The notes beneath the pieces are model-generated. The model ran no database searches. It saw only the letters and a program-made list of their open reading frames with translations, and was not told the DNA's origin. Source: Hirsutella rhossiliensis (taxonomy: Eukaryota > Ascomycota > Sordariomycetes > Hypocreales > Ophiocordycipitaceae). From it: 64,000 nt of DNA. The translations under genes and the position numbers were made by a program. Where the stretch lies: the NCBI RefSeq assembly GCF_020360975.1, contig NW_025408683.1, positions 1,178,001 through 1,242,000 on the forward strand, written 5' to 3'. Shown here piece by piece: positions 19,501 through 31,900 of this stretch. The stretch's first letter is position 1, and each line of letters starts with the position of its first letter.

Positions 19501-22480
19501 TTTTATATATAAGATACTAAGAAGGGTAGGGTTAGCTCTAGCCTTAGTATAAAAAAAGGCTATAAAGATATCCTTTCTTACTACTTTTATTAAAAAGCTC
19601 TCTTAGTATTACTTTTTAGTAGCCTTAATAGTATACTTAAAGCTATTTTAGGCCTCTATAAAGCTCTTCTAGCTCTCTTTATCCTAGGCTAGCTTATAAG
19701 CCTATTAAGCTAAGCTTAGGGCTTTTTAAAGGTATATTAGCTTATTAGTCTACTAAGGCTTAGATCCTTTATAAGGCCTCTTTTTCGGTATCGCTATATT
19801 CGAGGCCTTTATAAGGGTTCTTATTAAAAGGGAAGCTATCCCTTTTAAGTTATTTTTTTTATAGCCCTCTTTATAGCTATAAGGAGGTCCTATTCCTTCT
19901 TAGCTAGGTATTCTAAGAATACTTTTTAGTTTACTTTCCTATAATTATAAGTAGTAGGCCTAGCTAGTAGTAGCCTATTAAGGCCCCTTAAGCTAGCTTT
20001 AAAGGCTATAGGCTTATAATCTAAGCCTATAGCTTCTAAGAAGTAGAAGTTAGCTTAAGTTAGCTATTTAAAAGGGCTATAAAAAGTAAGGTCTATAACT
20101 AAAGCCCTTTTTAAGCCTTTCCTTTAATAAGTACTTTCTATAGCTACCTTAAGATCCGTTAGTAAGGAAGCTTTATAGTAGTCGAGCTAGCTAATAAGGG
20201 CTTCTACCTTATAGGCCTTAAAGGGTTCTATAAAAGGGTTCTAATAAAGGTAGTATAGGTTAAAGTCCCCTACTAGTAAAAAGGGCTATTATAAGAGCTA
20301 GGCTATTAGTAGTAGCCTTTTTATTATAAGGGGCCCTTACTAGCCTTAGCTAGCTAGGGCCCCTTTAATTTCTTTTTCGTTATATAAGTTAATAAGGGTA
20401 AACGGCTTAGCGCCTTTTACCTTATAGCCTATATATCGAGATCGTAAAAGAGGTTAAAGCTAAGGCTAGCTTCTATCTAAGCTTCCTTCCTCTTATAAGC
20501 TATAACCCTAGGCCTCTTAGCGAGCTTAGAAAAGTTAGTAGAGGGAATAAGGGTTATAACGTTATAGGCCGGATACTATATAGGGATATAGCTATTATCG
20601 ATCTTATAGAGGTAAGGCTCTTATAATAAGATAAGGTCCGCTTTTATTTCTAGGGCCTACTCTAAGATCGATAGGTTAGCTATTTCCTACCTATTAATAT
20701 TATACTATATAATACTAATAGGGTTATAGTTAGGCCTAGGGGGCCTAAGGGGCTTTAAGGGCCTTATAAGTATAAAGGGGCTAAGGCTATTAAGTATTTA
20801 TTATTTCCTTATAAACTCCGTATTATACTTTATTAGTTATAAGGTGCTCTCTCTTATAGTTATAGTATTAGACCTTAAAGTAAGAGCAGCCTTAGCTAGC
20901 CTTATAGCTAAGGTAGTTATAGTCCTTAGTTAAGTGCTTTTTTAAGTAAAAGGTATACTTAATAGGCTGCTAGTAGGTCTAAGGGTTATAGCTAAAGGAA
21001 AGGCACCTATAGTACTATATACGTATAGTATATTCCTTATATACCTTAACTTAAATCTATAGCCCTACTATATAAAGGCCTTTTTTCTAGTATTTAGCCC
21101 TTATAGTCTTTAAAGGGACTATAAAGATAACCGATCCTACCTTCTACGTTAAGCTTAGGGTGCCTAGCTACCTAGGCTGCCCTAGGATATCGATCCCGCT
21201 AAAGGTTTTAGCTTCTACGGCGAAGATATCGAGGATAAGGGTTTCTAAGAGGTTAGGGACGCTCTAGGCTACTAGCTTAGTCTAGCTAGTAGGAAGGTCG
21301 GCCGATTCGATAGGTAGCTCCTTAAGGTATAGGGACTACTTCTCCCGCTACTTTAAAAGCTTCTTTACCGTATATAGGGCCTTTATTATTATAACTATAT
21401 TACCTCTATTTAAGGTTAATAAAGCTAATATAGCTAGTTCTTCTATAGCCTTATTAAGCTTATTATAAAGCGTAATAGGGTTAATAGTTAGCGTTAGCGA
21501 TTCCTTTTTTAGCTTTAAGATAAGTTAAAAGTCTTCTTTTATATTCTTTTTAGCTAAGGCCTTAGCTAGGGTTTTTACTAGGGCTTTCGCCGGAGCCTTA
21601 GTCGGGGCCTTAGCTAGGGCCTTAGGCGCTTTCTTTATAGTAACCTTAGCCTACGAGCTTACTTCGAGGTTTCCTTAGGTAGCCCTAAGCTGCTAGGCGG
21701 CCTTAGGCTAGTATAGGGACTATTATAAGGGCTGTTAGCGGTCTAGGGTCCTTATAGCTGCCTTCCTAAGCCCTTTAATAAGGGTCTTATAAAAGGGTTT
21801 AATTTTTTAGGCTTCCTTAAAGGCCTAGAGGGCTTACTAAAGGAAGCCCTAGGCCCGGTCCCTAAGGAAGGGGTACTAAGGCCGTAGCTAGGTTTACTAT
21901 AAGCGTTAAAATATAGGTCGGATAAGCGTAGGGCTAATAAGGCTACTAAGTATAGCTTTCTTTTACCCCTTTACTTACTTTAAGGGCTAGTTAGGCTAAA
22001 AGTAGCTAGCCTAAGGTAGGGCTAGGCTAGGCCTAAAGAGGCTAGTCTTTAGTATAGGCTAGGTATTATTTTCTATCTTAATATCCTTTAGGTCTTAGTC
22101 TTAGGTCCTTAGCCTTTCTTCTAAGGTCCTTAGAAGGTATTAGCCTTTTAAAGCTTCTTTTAAGCGGGCCCTAGCCTCTAAGGTACTTATTTCGACCCTT
22201 AAGTTAAGGGGTTAAGGTTAAAGGGGCCCTCCTTATATCTAGGCTAGGGTCCTAAGTTAGGTCCGGGCTTAGTCCTATTAATAGGGGGGGGTCTATATCC
22301 TTAGTTAGTAAGGGCGGGGAAGAGTTTTCTACCTATATAAAGAAGAACCTCGCTTAATTTATAATCTTTAGTAGTATATTACGTACCCGCTAGTAGCTGC
22401 CCGAGGCTATACTTAGGGGGGCGTAATATACTATTCGCGATAGTTCTAGGTATATACTTTTTCTATATTTTAGGCTTAGT
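16530..22480 (-). mobile_element. LINE (Tad1/L1-like non-LTR retrotransposon), RIP-inactivated
   Basis: Read on the reverse strand, the order is as follows. An ORF1 lies in about 22400-20900, ending in cysteine-rich zinc-knuckle remnants near 20990-20860. An endonuclease-like region spans about 20750-20000. A reverse transcriptase contains the motif P-GSLISLILFLLYI (18720-18675) and YIDNFSIF (18625-18600; family [YF]xDD). A ribonuclease H domain begins FYTDGSKG (about 17695-17670) and contains VANVELFAI (about 17560). The order ORF1, EN, RT, RNase H is that of Tad1/I-like LINEs of fungi. The 3' side (16530) is A-rich on the coding strand. The second catalytic Asp of the RT box reads Asn and stops are frequent. 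Element boundaries are approximate and no target duplication was identified. Confidence 0.78.
17400..20900 (-). pseudogene. LINE ORF2 relic: endonuclease, reverse transcriptase, RNase H
   Basis: See the LINE entry for motifs. The RT core P-GSL-SLILFLLYI and YIDNF are separated by about 12 residues (IRGILAAKGY-LS), the expected spacing in LINE RTs. The upstream endonuclease-like part includes KGAKPFTLINLYNEKEIKGA (about 20420-20360), typical of the phosphatase-fold endonuclease (VxNVYxP type). The RNase H begins FYTDGS with its first catalytic Asp intact. RIP stop codons interrupt all domains. Confidence 0.75.
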
Positions 22481-23900
22481 TTCGAAAAGTTAGCTAAGAA
22501 GATATAATATTATTTTTTACCTCTTTCCTTACTATAGTATAAATAGTAAAGAAAAAGAAAGTTTAATATAATATTTATTTAAACGCGTACTTATAATAAT
22601 AAAATTAAAGGAAGTAAAGGGGTAGAGCGGTTAAAGGTCGCTTAGGATAAGGTTATAATATTAGTTCCTATATATAGGCTAGTTAAGGCTATTTAAAAAA
22701 GGGGGAGGGGGCCCTCTTAAATAAGTATTACTATATTACCTTAGTAATATAAAGATAATAAGGCTTTAGGAAACCGCTAGTAGGAAGAATACTAGATATA
22801 GTAGAGCGTATTATTACTAAAAAGTAAGATAACCTAAGAGAATCTTTTAAGCGAAAGCTTTATAATCTATTATCTATTTATAGATCTTTAGCGTTAAGAT
22901 AGTATTATTATAAGGGAGAATCCTAAGTATAAGGTTTAATTAGTAAAGGGAGAAGGCGAGATAGTAATAGTAGTAGCGGCCGTTACTATAATAGGGGGTA
23001 CTATAGAGGCAAGATTAAGTATAATATATAAAGGGTTAAAGTAGGTACCGGAATATAAAAAATAGGCGAACGTAGTATCTAAGTTTCGGCCTATCTAAGC
23101 TAAGTAGGCGCCGGCTAAGGAGGTCTCTTAAAAAGAATAAGCGGAAGCACTTAAAGGAGCGTCCCTTAAGGGTAGTTAGCGAGGCGGTCGGCGGTAAAGG
23201 GGAATATTAGATTTAAATAATAGTATTTTAAAGGTATAGTTAATATAACGTTTAGTACTAATAAATATATATAATAAGCCTATAAGTATAAATATAGACG
23301 CTATAATACTAGGGCTAAGTATAAAGCTATATAAAGGGAGTTTAGAGCTACTTATTAGCGGTATATTATAGTATAAGGGTAATAACTTAATCTTATACTA
23401 GTATATTTTACCTAAGAGGAGGAGGATTAAAGGTAATAAAAAGAGTATAGCGGCTACCGTTAGTATATAAGTTCTAAGTCCCTTAAAGGCCTTAGTTAAG
23501 CGAGATAATAACTTAAATAGTAAGAGAGCGTTTATTATAGCTATAAGTAGACCTAAGACCGTTAGGCCTAAGTAATCTAGTAAGGATATACTAATAAGGC
23601 CGAACGGTCTTATTAAGCGGATACTTAGTATAAGGAGAAAGCGCTAAGATAGAGGATTAATAATAATAATAAGATTTCGGCTAGAAAATAAGAGTTAGTA
23701 TTCGCTAAGGCTAATTAGACCTAAAAAAATAAAGAATATAGAAGAGCTAAAGGGAGACTAAGGTAGCCTAGTAAGAGAAGGTTAGCTAGTAACCGCTATT
23801 AAGCGTCTATTTAAGAATATTAAGGAGTACTTAGTTTAAGTAATCTAGCTTAAAGAGAGGGGCGAGGTAGTAAGAGATAGGTAGTTATTCGGACTATTAT
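22481..23900. other. RIP-mutated sequence upstream of the second Helitron
   Basis: It is depleted in CA/TG. Basic, Arg/Lys-rich translations occur on the forward strand near 23100-23200 and 23620-23800, and could be the N-terminal part of the Helitron protein. No motif allows a firm call. Confidence 0.35.
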
Positions 23901-24479
23901 TAGCACGGCTATTATACTAGACTATAAGTAGAGAATAAGGTCGGCTAAGATAAGATAAGGCGGCGAGACCTTCGCGGCCTATAAAGTAAAGAAAGAGAAG
24001 GCGCTACCTTAGCTATAATAGGTCTCTAATAAAATATATATAGGGCGGCTATCTAAGGTAAAGGAGGAAGGAATTATAAGCGGAGGATTTAGCTAGTACT
24101 TTATAATACCTTAAAGAGGAATTTACTATAAAAGAAAGGCTATTTAATAAGTAAACTTAGTATATACTAGTACTATATAAAAGGAAGGTATTAATAATAA
24201 GAAAGTTCTATTAAGCGTTCTACGATATAAGTACCTTACTAATAATAACCTATATACTATACTATTATAAGCGTATAAGGAAAGAGTTAAGGGAGAGTAT
24301 ATAAGACTAATAGAGGTTAAGTAGCGTTCTAAAAAGCAGCCGGTCGCTATTTAAGTATTAAAGTTACTTTTTTAAAGGTAAGGCTATCTTAGTTTATATA
24401 AAGTATACTTAATATTTAAAGCGCGGGAGCCTATTACTAGCGGTCTATCTTTATAATCGCTTTAGCTATAAGTATATAT

Positions 24480-27166
24480 TCCTTAATAAGCTTAAGGGCT
24501 TAACGCTAGTCGAAGAAAAGCTTATCTCGCTAAACTTATATTATAGCTTTATAATAAGGTATAATATTCTAGGCAGGCAGTAGTAGGCTATAAGGTATCT
24601 AAGATATATTAAGGGCTATATTACGGTATTCCTAAATAACGTATAGGAGCTAGCGAGAAAGGTACTCTTATACTTACTCTTATAAATAATAAATAAGATC
24701 TATATCTTATAGTAGGGTATAAAGAAGCTAGTACTAAGCGACTTATTAGGTCTCTTATTAATAAGGCGTTAAGTCGTTAAGAGAGCGCTTATTTAGTTAA
24801 AGAAAAATAATCCTTATTACGCTAATATTAAGATCGATAAGGCGGAAATAGATAGTTAGGGAACCCTATTATATAGCGTGCTATCGATAGTATATAGACG
24901 TATAAAGTAGAACGAACTATTTATATAAGAGAAAACGCGAATAATATAAGTTATACTACTTATAGAGCGAGCTATAAATAACGATAGTTTAATAGAAATC
25001 GAGGAAGTCCTTACTTAGCTTTACTAGGGATAAGATATATTAGATAAGCTAAGTTAAGAATTTAAGGGGGGCGGAGTAAATAGGGCTAATAATACTAAGC
25101 CTAAAGATAAAGCTAAAATAATTAATAAGATAACCTCTTTTAGTATATTTATATTAAATAGACTACTAGGTATATTAGATATAAAGAAGGTCTACTTTAC
25201 TTATAATACTATAGGTAGCGATAGGGCTAAGAACGACCGGCTAGGCCTAAGGGTATAGATAAGGTTAGTAGGGGTAGGTTAAGGGGGTATAGATATCTAT
25301 AAGCTATATATTTATATTAGTTATAAAGATAAATTCGCCGACTTATTAAACGCTTTATTCTTTATAAAGACCTTTTTTACCTTATTACTATTTAGATATA
25401 AAAGACTATAGCTAGTAAAGGAAGTTATCTTAAGGTTAGATAGGACGGTTAATTTACGCGCTATAATAGTCGGAGATAAAACAGCCGCGCGAGATCTCTT
25501 ATTATCTTAGAATATAAGCTTTTAAATATAGGCCGGCATCGTACTATAGCGCTATAGTAGCTAATTCGCGATATATACTATCTTTTTATTTCTTATTTTT
25601 AATATAAACGTATAGTTAAGGAATTATTATATTAATATATTTAGCGTAACGTAAAAGAACTTCCTTAAAGTAAAGCGTATTATATAGTCGCTAACTATAG
25701 ATAGGTTAGTAGCGGCTAGGCTAGAGTTAAAGAGCCTAAGTAAGACTATTAATAATAGCGTAAAAGAGCTCCTAAGATACCTTTTACTATATAGCTACTA
25801 ATAGCCTATATTAAGGGAACTCTATCTAAGTATATAACGTAAGATCTAGTTACTTATCTTATATTATAGCGTGCCTATAATATAGTTTACGCTTAACCTA
25901 AATAATATTATAAACCTAGTAAAGCTAAGACTAGCGGCGTATTATATATATAATCCTAAAGCGGCCGAGGTATTTCTAAGAAGCCTTAATATAGCATTTA
26001 AATATATATAGCTAGCTATCTTAGACCTATTAAGCTTAGCTAAATTCTTTTACTAAGAGATAGCGTTATTCTTTAAAAATTATATTAAAGTAAGTAAGGA
26101 GTTAGTATTTAAGCGTATTAGCTACTATTATAGCGCCGTTAAGACTAATAAGTAAGGGGCGCTTTATATTTATAGACTACTCTAGCTATAAGGAAACGTA
26201 TATCTAAGCTTAATACTTATCGATATCTATAGTAAGGATTAAGCGGTATACTAAGAATATATTATTAGATATATCGATAGTATCTTTTTTAAGGTATAGT
26301 ATAAGGGGCCGCGTATTAGCCTATATCCCTTATTTAGTTAAACCTAAGCGAGAGGAATACTAATAAATAAAATAGGATCTTAACTAAGAAGGTTTCTATA
26401 TAATTTAAGTAGAGCGATCGGTAATATTAGATATATCGTAATTACTAGGCGATAAATAGTAATTCTTAGCCTCGTTTAATAAAGAAGCGAACTTCTATAC
26501 TAGCGCGATATAAATCTATACCTATAGCCCGACCTATATTAAGTACTTACTAGGAAAAAGGGGGCGTAAGGGTAATTTATACCGCTTTAAGGTACTATAG
26601 AAACTAGTTAACGAGACGGCCTTTATAAGAGATACTATACTATAGATTTAGAGGTCGTATAGTATAATAAATTAATAGAATAAAGCGATTACTATAAGGC
26701 TTTACTATAACTATAATATATCCTTTATTACTATATAGTATAAGACTATAGCCTTTATCTTTTATATTACTAACTATATAACTAAGGTAAGGGACCTTAT
26801 ATAGAAGCGCGTTATTACGGCCGCGGACCTCTTACCTCTTAGAGTAAGTGACGAAATAGCTAATAGCGCGGAGGTTTATAGAGGCGAAGGTACTAAGGAT
26901 AATAGTAGGTAAAATAAGATATAAAAATTCTTAATAAAGGTAGCGAATCGCGTATTTATAGAGAGGCCGTTATTATAGGTCGAGGTTATTATAGATCTTT
27001 TAAGATACCTAACTAAACTAATAAATAATAGTACCTAAGCGTTCTTAAATATTTTAGTACTCTATTAGTATATCTTCCGATAATAGCTATACCTTCGATA
27101 AGAAAGCGGTATAGCTACTATAGATAGTTCTATAGATAAGTTAATACTTATCGAGGAAGTAGGCTA
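24480..27166 (+). pseudogene. Helitron Rep region (DUF6570-like plus Helitron_like_N)
   Basis: Near 24490-24640 the forward strand reads LTLVEEKLISLN, then AIRYLRYIKGYITVFLNNV, the pattern of the DUF6570/Helitron helicase-like N-terminal region. The Rep core follows at about 25470-26300, with LLILYYSVPII-FTLNLNNI (family PxxWFTLNPxDI) and GALYIYRLL-L at 26157-26189. The latter is the HUH box, whose family form has two histidines around a hydrophobic residue. Both histidines now read Tyr, as CAY to TAY by RIP would give. Stops are abundant. The relic continues after the LTR insertion. Confidence 0.78.
27162..27166. repeat. 5-bp target-site duplication, left copy (GGCTA)
   Basis: GGCTA directly precedes the 5' LTR and is repeated at 33307-33311 directly after the 3' LTR. 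Confidence 0.95.
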
Positions 27167-27423
27167 TGTCACGACCCTGCGCGCCAGCGTAGAGACACCA
27201 GCGCAGAACGTCACCAGTGTCACGTGCCCAAGCAGCATCACGTGCCCACGTGCGACCTCGTGCTTACCTGAGCGCTGCTGAGGTAACCTCGTGCATATGC
27301 ACATAAGGGCCAGCTCGGTCGTGTAGTCTAGTCTTTCTTTCTTGCTCCTTAGCTTTGAGTCTTCGTTCATAGTGCCAATACATCTTTATAGCCGTCAAGG
27401 CTCGTATGTGCCTGGCCGTAACA
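27167..27423 (+). repeat. 5' LTR
   Basis: The 257-bp repeat is identical by eye to 33050-33306. It begins TGTCACGACC and ends GGCCGTAACA. It contains three CACGTG E-box palindromes (27221-27226, 27239-27244, 27247-27252) and the palindrome GTGCATATGCAC near 27291-27302. A likely transcript start lies near 27351 (see the primer-binding site). Confidence 0.97.
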
Positions 27424-27425
27424 CT

Positions 27426-27435
27426 ACTCAAAGCT
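27426..27435 (+). promoter_or_regulatory. Putative self-priming primer-binding site
   Basis: ACTCAAAGCT, two bases after the 5' LTR, is the exact reverse complement of AGCTTTGAGT at 27351-27360 inside the LTR. Tf1/sushi-group elements prime minus-strand synthesis with the folded-back 5' end of their own RNA, using about 11 complementary bases. This pair fits that layout and predicts that R begins near 27351. No TGG-type tRNA site is seen. Confidence 0.65.
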
Positions 27436-27719
27436 CAATAAGATCGCTTGCCAGCGATTAAGCAAATAGGCACCGAGCTTTCACGTCACACGCGCCTGAC
27501 GTAAATCCAGCGCATCCGTTCTGACCGTTCCGACCAAGACTCCGACCACCGACCAAGTGATCCTCAAGGCTGAGATCACGTCCGTTCCGACAAAGACTAC
27601 GCGTGTGTGTAGTCGTCCGACCAACCGTTCCGACCAAGGATTCGTCCCGTCTGACCTCCGACCGTCCCTGCTCGTGCAGGCATCTGACCGTGATTCCGCG
27701 TGGTACCATTTCCGACCCT

Positions 27720-28830
27720 AGACTCTGACCTCGAGACTATGATATCCGAGGAAGCCCTGCCCTCGGATCAGCCACGCCGTTCTGCCCGGCTTGCTGGCCA
27801 AGCCACTGAATCCGAAATAGTAGCCATGGCTGCCCCGAGCCCCAAGACGCTCTCATCCGCGAGATGAGGACAGATTGCGGCCTTAACGGCCCGTCTAAAT
27901 GAACGCTCTCCGTCTGTTGAATCAAATCAACAGCACCGGGAGCCCTCGACTGCTTTGCCGGCCCAAATGGCCCGGCCTTCCGACCAACAGGCAAAGCTGC
28001 CTGGCCTGTTTTGCCCCCTTCCCAGAGGCAAGAACCCCGAGTACAGCGACGCCGCCAAATCGCGCATCAAGGTCTCGCGACGTTCTCAGGAAGAAGGACG
28101 AGTTCCATTCCTTCATCCTGAGCATAAAGAACAAATTTGACGAAGACGTACGAACCTTCCGGACTGAGAACAGCCGGATGGTCTGTCTGTATAACCTGCT
28201 CGAGGAAAAGCCCGCCGAGCACTTGAAACCACTTCTCCTCTGACACTCGACCCTTCTCTGGAGTGGCAGAGATGATCCAAGCCCTTGAGTCCGCCTATGG
28301 CAATCCGAATGAGCTTTCCGAGGCTCTTGACCGCCTGCAACGCCTCCAGTTTACCGTGAATGGGAAGACCGACATTGTGGACTTTCTTGCGGAATTTGAC
28401 TACTTAACTGCGACCGGTCGTGTGCCCGAGGACCAGATGAAGCATACCTTGTGGCAGCACATCCCGGCCAACCTAGATAACAGCCTCTTGACCAAGACCC
28501 GTGACGAGTCCGTGACCTACGAGGTTTTCTGTGGGTTCATTAAAGACGCTGTCCACTGCCAGAAGAGGAGTATGAGGCAGACACAGGACTCCCGCTCTTC
28601 CGACCGATCTCGCCGCGCGCCGACTAAGACTGCTCCGACTACCGCCAAGACTCCGAACAAGACCGGCTCGACCCTATCACCTCGCGTGATGCTGGCAGAG
28701 CCTTGACCGACGATGAGAAAGGGTCCATTGGGATAATGGCACCTGCTTTATTTGTGGAAAAACAGGGCACCTCTCTCGCGAGTGTCCCGACCGCACCCAT
28801 GCTGTCTCCCGTGTCGCCTCCGTCCCTGTC
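27720..28830 (+). pseudogene. Chromovirus gag, frameshifted
   Basis: The capsid-like part is spread over three frames. RKKDEFHSFILSIKNKF and the segment after it lie in one (about 28080-28240). The next part, with ESAYGNPNELSEALDRLQ and LTATGRVPEDQMKHTLW, lies in another (28263-28706). A CCHC zinc knuckle CFICGKTGHLSRECP (28744-28788) lies in a third. The knuckle spacing C-x2-C-x4-H-x4-C is canonical. Gag would package the element RNA. The frame changes indicate single-base indels near 28080, 28245 and 28700. Confidence 0.8.
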
Positions 28831-28939
28831 CCTGCCAACGACTCTGATCAGGATTCGGGAAACGAATAGGACCATCACAAGACTCCTTGATGGTCCCTAA
28901 GGTGTCACAGATGGCGAGTAGGTCTAGCAAGTCATTCAC

Positions 28940-31900
28940 TCTGCCAAGTCAAGTCCAAGTGGATGGTGTGAGCTTACCTGCCCGCTCCCCTGTGATCCGG
29001 GGGCCGAAACCCGTTTGCTGTTTAGCCCACCCTTCGCCCAGTCCGCCGCCCAAAGACTCGGAGCCCAGATTAAGGAGCTCCCGAGTCGGATTCCTCTCAA
29101 GACTTCCATGGAAAGCCAGCCGGCTATATCCAGAAACAGCTGGTCGCCACTTTCGTCATCGATGGCCGTTCGTTCGCAAACGAGACATTTGATATAGCTG
29201 AGTGTGGCCATGATATCTTTATCGGTCTTTTCTGGATGCGGGAGAAGCGCCTCCTACTTGACTGCGCCGCCCGACAGATCATCTGGCCAGATGATCTTCC
29301 TGCCCTCGCCAAGTTCTCCCCGACGATCCAGCTCTCGTCAAGCCCCGCTCTCGGGTCGGATCGACCCTAAGATCCAGGCCGACGCTGAGAGGCGGAACCG
29401 CCTGCTCGAGAAGAGGAGAAACGCTACCGGATCCTCCACAAGAACTGGCGCCGCTCTGATCAAGCTCCTCCGGCCTCTGTCCCGACCCGTTACCGACTCC
29501 GTCTCCGTCGTTTCAGTCCAAGTCTCCGTCTGCCAAGAAGTCTGTCCGTTTTCAGCTCACGACCGCCCCTGCTACCGACTTCGTCTCCGTCGCCTCGGTC
29601 CAAGCCTCCGAAGATCAAGCCCTGATTAACGCCCTGGTCTGCCAAGTAGTCTCACGAGAGATTCGAACAGTGGAACGAACTCGAACCGTTGATGCCCGGG
29701 ATCCAGTCCAGCTCGAGCCAAGCTCCGGCCTTGACCAGACCGTCCCTAGTGCTCGAACCGTTGCTAAAGTCTCCCCGGATCAGAAGACCTACCAGGGACA
29801 AAGCATTCCGTTCCCTCAGGGAGAAGACCCTGAGCATGTTGCTTGTGTCCGTAGTCGTCTACCGCCCCAGCTCACCCATCTAGAGGGATTCTTCTCGAAG
29901 AAAGAGGCCCACACCCTACCTTCGAGCCGACCCGGTCACGATGTAGTCCTAGAGCTTGAGAAGCCTCTTTCGCCGACAGTACCCCCATCGTACCGCACGC
30001 CCGTTAAGTATCTGCCTCTAGAGAAAGAGACTGTCGATCACCTCCGGAGATAGACTTCATCGAGCCCGATCCGAGTCCGCACGCCGCATCCGTCCTCTTC
30101 GCTCCGAAACCGAACACGACCGCCCGCCGCTTCTGCATCGACTACCGTTGGATGAACGATCATCTTAAAAGTCGCATCACGCCCGCTCCGTCCCTCGAAG
30201 GTACTGCTTTCGGTTGCCGTGAAGCTCAACGCTTTACGAAGATCGATGTGATCCAGGCCTTCCACCGTCTCCGCATGGACCCTGACTCCGAGTATTTGAC
30301 CGCCTTTCGCACCCGTTTCGGAACTTTCCGCTGGAAAGTCCTCCCGTTCGGTCTGAAGGTAGGTCCCGCCTGGTTCCAGCAGTTTATCAACGCGCAGCTT
30401 CACGATCTCCTCGACCGGTGCGCCAGCGCCTACGCAGATGACGTCCTGATCTACTCGGATAAAGAAGAAGACCACTGGAAAGACTGTCAAGAAGTGATCT
30501 GGCGACTCCATCAGGCCAACCTCCAGGAGACATCAAGAAGTCTAGATTTAACGTGACCAAGGTTGACTACCTCGGCGTTCTGCTTGAAGCCGGTGTGGGC
30601 CTTAGTGTCGACCCTCGGAAAGTTCGATCGATACAAGACTGGAAGCTTGAAGACCTCCGAGACCGCACCGCGATCCGATCATTCGTTGGCCTATGCAATT
30701 TCATCCGTGTTTTCTGCTACCACGCCTCGGGAGTGGCAGAACCCTTGAACCGGTTGCTTAAGAAGGATGTTGCCTTTGTGATGGGCCCGGAGCAACGCGA
30801 AGCATTTGATCAACTCAAGCGCCTGGCTATCGAAGCCCCGGTCCTCGCCTTCTTTAGACCAGAACTGCCGACCCGACTGGAGACCGATGCCTCCCGGAAT
30901 GCCACAGCTGGTGTTCTATGGCAGGAACAGCCTGATCGGACCTGGAAGCCCGTTGGATTCTTCTCTAGGACCATGACCCCGGCCGAGCGAGCCTACCCAA
31001 TCCAAGATCGAGCTCCTCGCCGTCGTACAGAGTCTAGAGCACTTCTACCCAGAGCTCTTAGGCCAGAAATTTGATGTGATCACCGACCACGAAGCCTTAG
31101 TCCATTTCTCTACGAAGCGCCTGCTCTCGGTACGACAGATCAGATGGTCCGACTTTCTCGCCCAGTTCGACATCCGTTTCCTCTACCGCCCCGGTCGACT
31201 GAACGTAGTCGCCGATGCCCTCTCCAGGAAGACAGCCGAGCTTCCTACCGTAAAGGCCCGGGAAGCCGAGGAACGCACGGTGACCCTGATCCCTCCGGAA
31301 AGGCTAGGCTTCGCGACCGACTCGCTAGACCCTACGGCCGCCGGCCACCTGCCCCCTCAGAACTTTAGTCCCGAACCTAAGCCTACTAGACCATTAGTTC
31401 TGAGGGCCACGAGTGCCCTACAGACCCCAGAAGACCAAGGGATACAGCAGACGCCCGATCAAGACCGCCCAGAACTAGACCGAACTCGGTCCCGAAGAGC
31501 CGAACTCGTTTCGTTGATCCGCCAAGAGAACCTCCTCCAAGACCTCGGCACCCATGGAACACACCTGATCGTACCAGCCCAGACCTCAGACAAGCAGACG
31601 TTTCTTCAGACCGCGCTCATTCGCGAAGCCCACGAGCCCCAGATCTTCGCTCACGCCGGACAGAACAAGGTAATCAAGCTGCTCCAACGAGACTTCTACT
31701 GGCCAAGGATGAAGGAGGATATCCGTCGTTATATTCGGAACTGCCACGACTGCCGCCGCAACAAAACCCCTCGAGACAAGACCCCTGGACTGCTCCATCC
31801 ACTGCCCGTGCCGACTTCTGTTTGGGAGCACGTCGAATGTGACGGGAAGGATATGCCGAAAGACCGTTACGGATATGACTATGTTTGGACCTTCGTCTGC

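Noticed and set aside
8960..27160. Idea that the AT-rich island is a centromere or a CRISPR-like/tandem array
   Set aside because: The island resolves largely into RIPed transposons with readable domain relics. No regularly spaced repeats were found. A centromeric location cannot be judged from this window.
27164..27370. Reverse-strand 68-residue frame repeated at 33026-33253
   Set aside because: It lies in the LTRs of the chromovirus. The repetition is explained by the two LTR copies, not by a gene family.
27424..27445. Conventional tRNA primer-binding site after the 5' LTR
   Set aside because: The sequence after the LTR (CTACTCAAAGCTC) lacks the TGG start of tRNA-type sites, and a self-complementary pair with the LTR explains it better.
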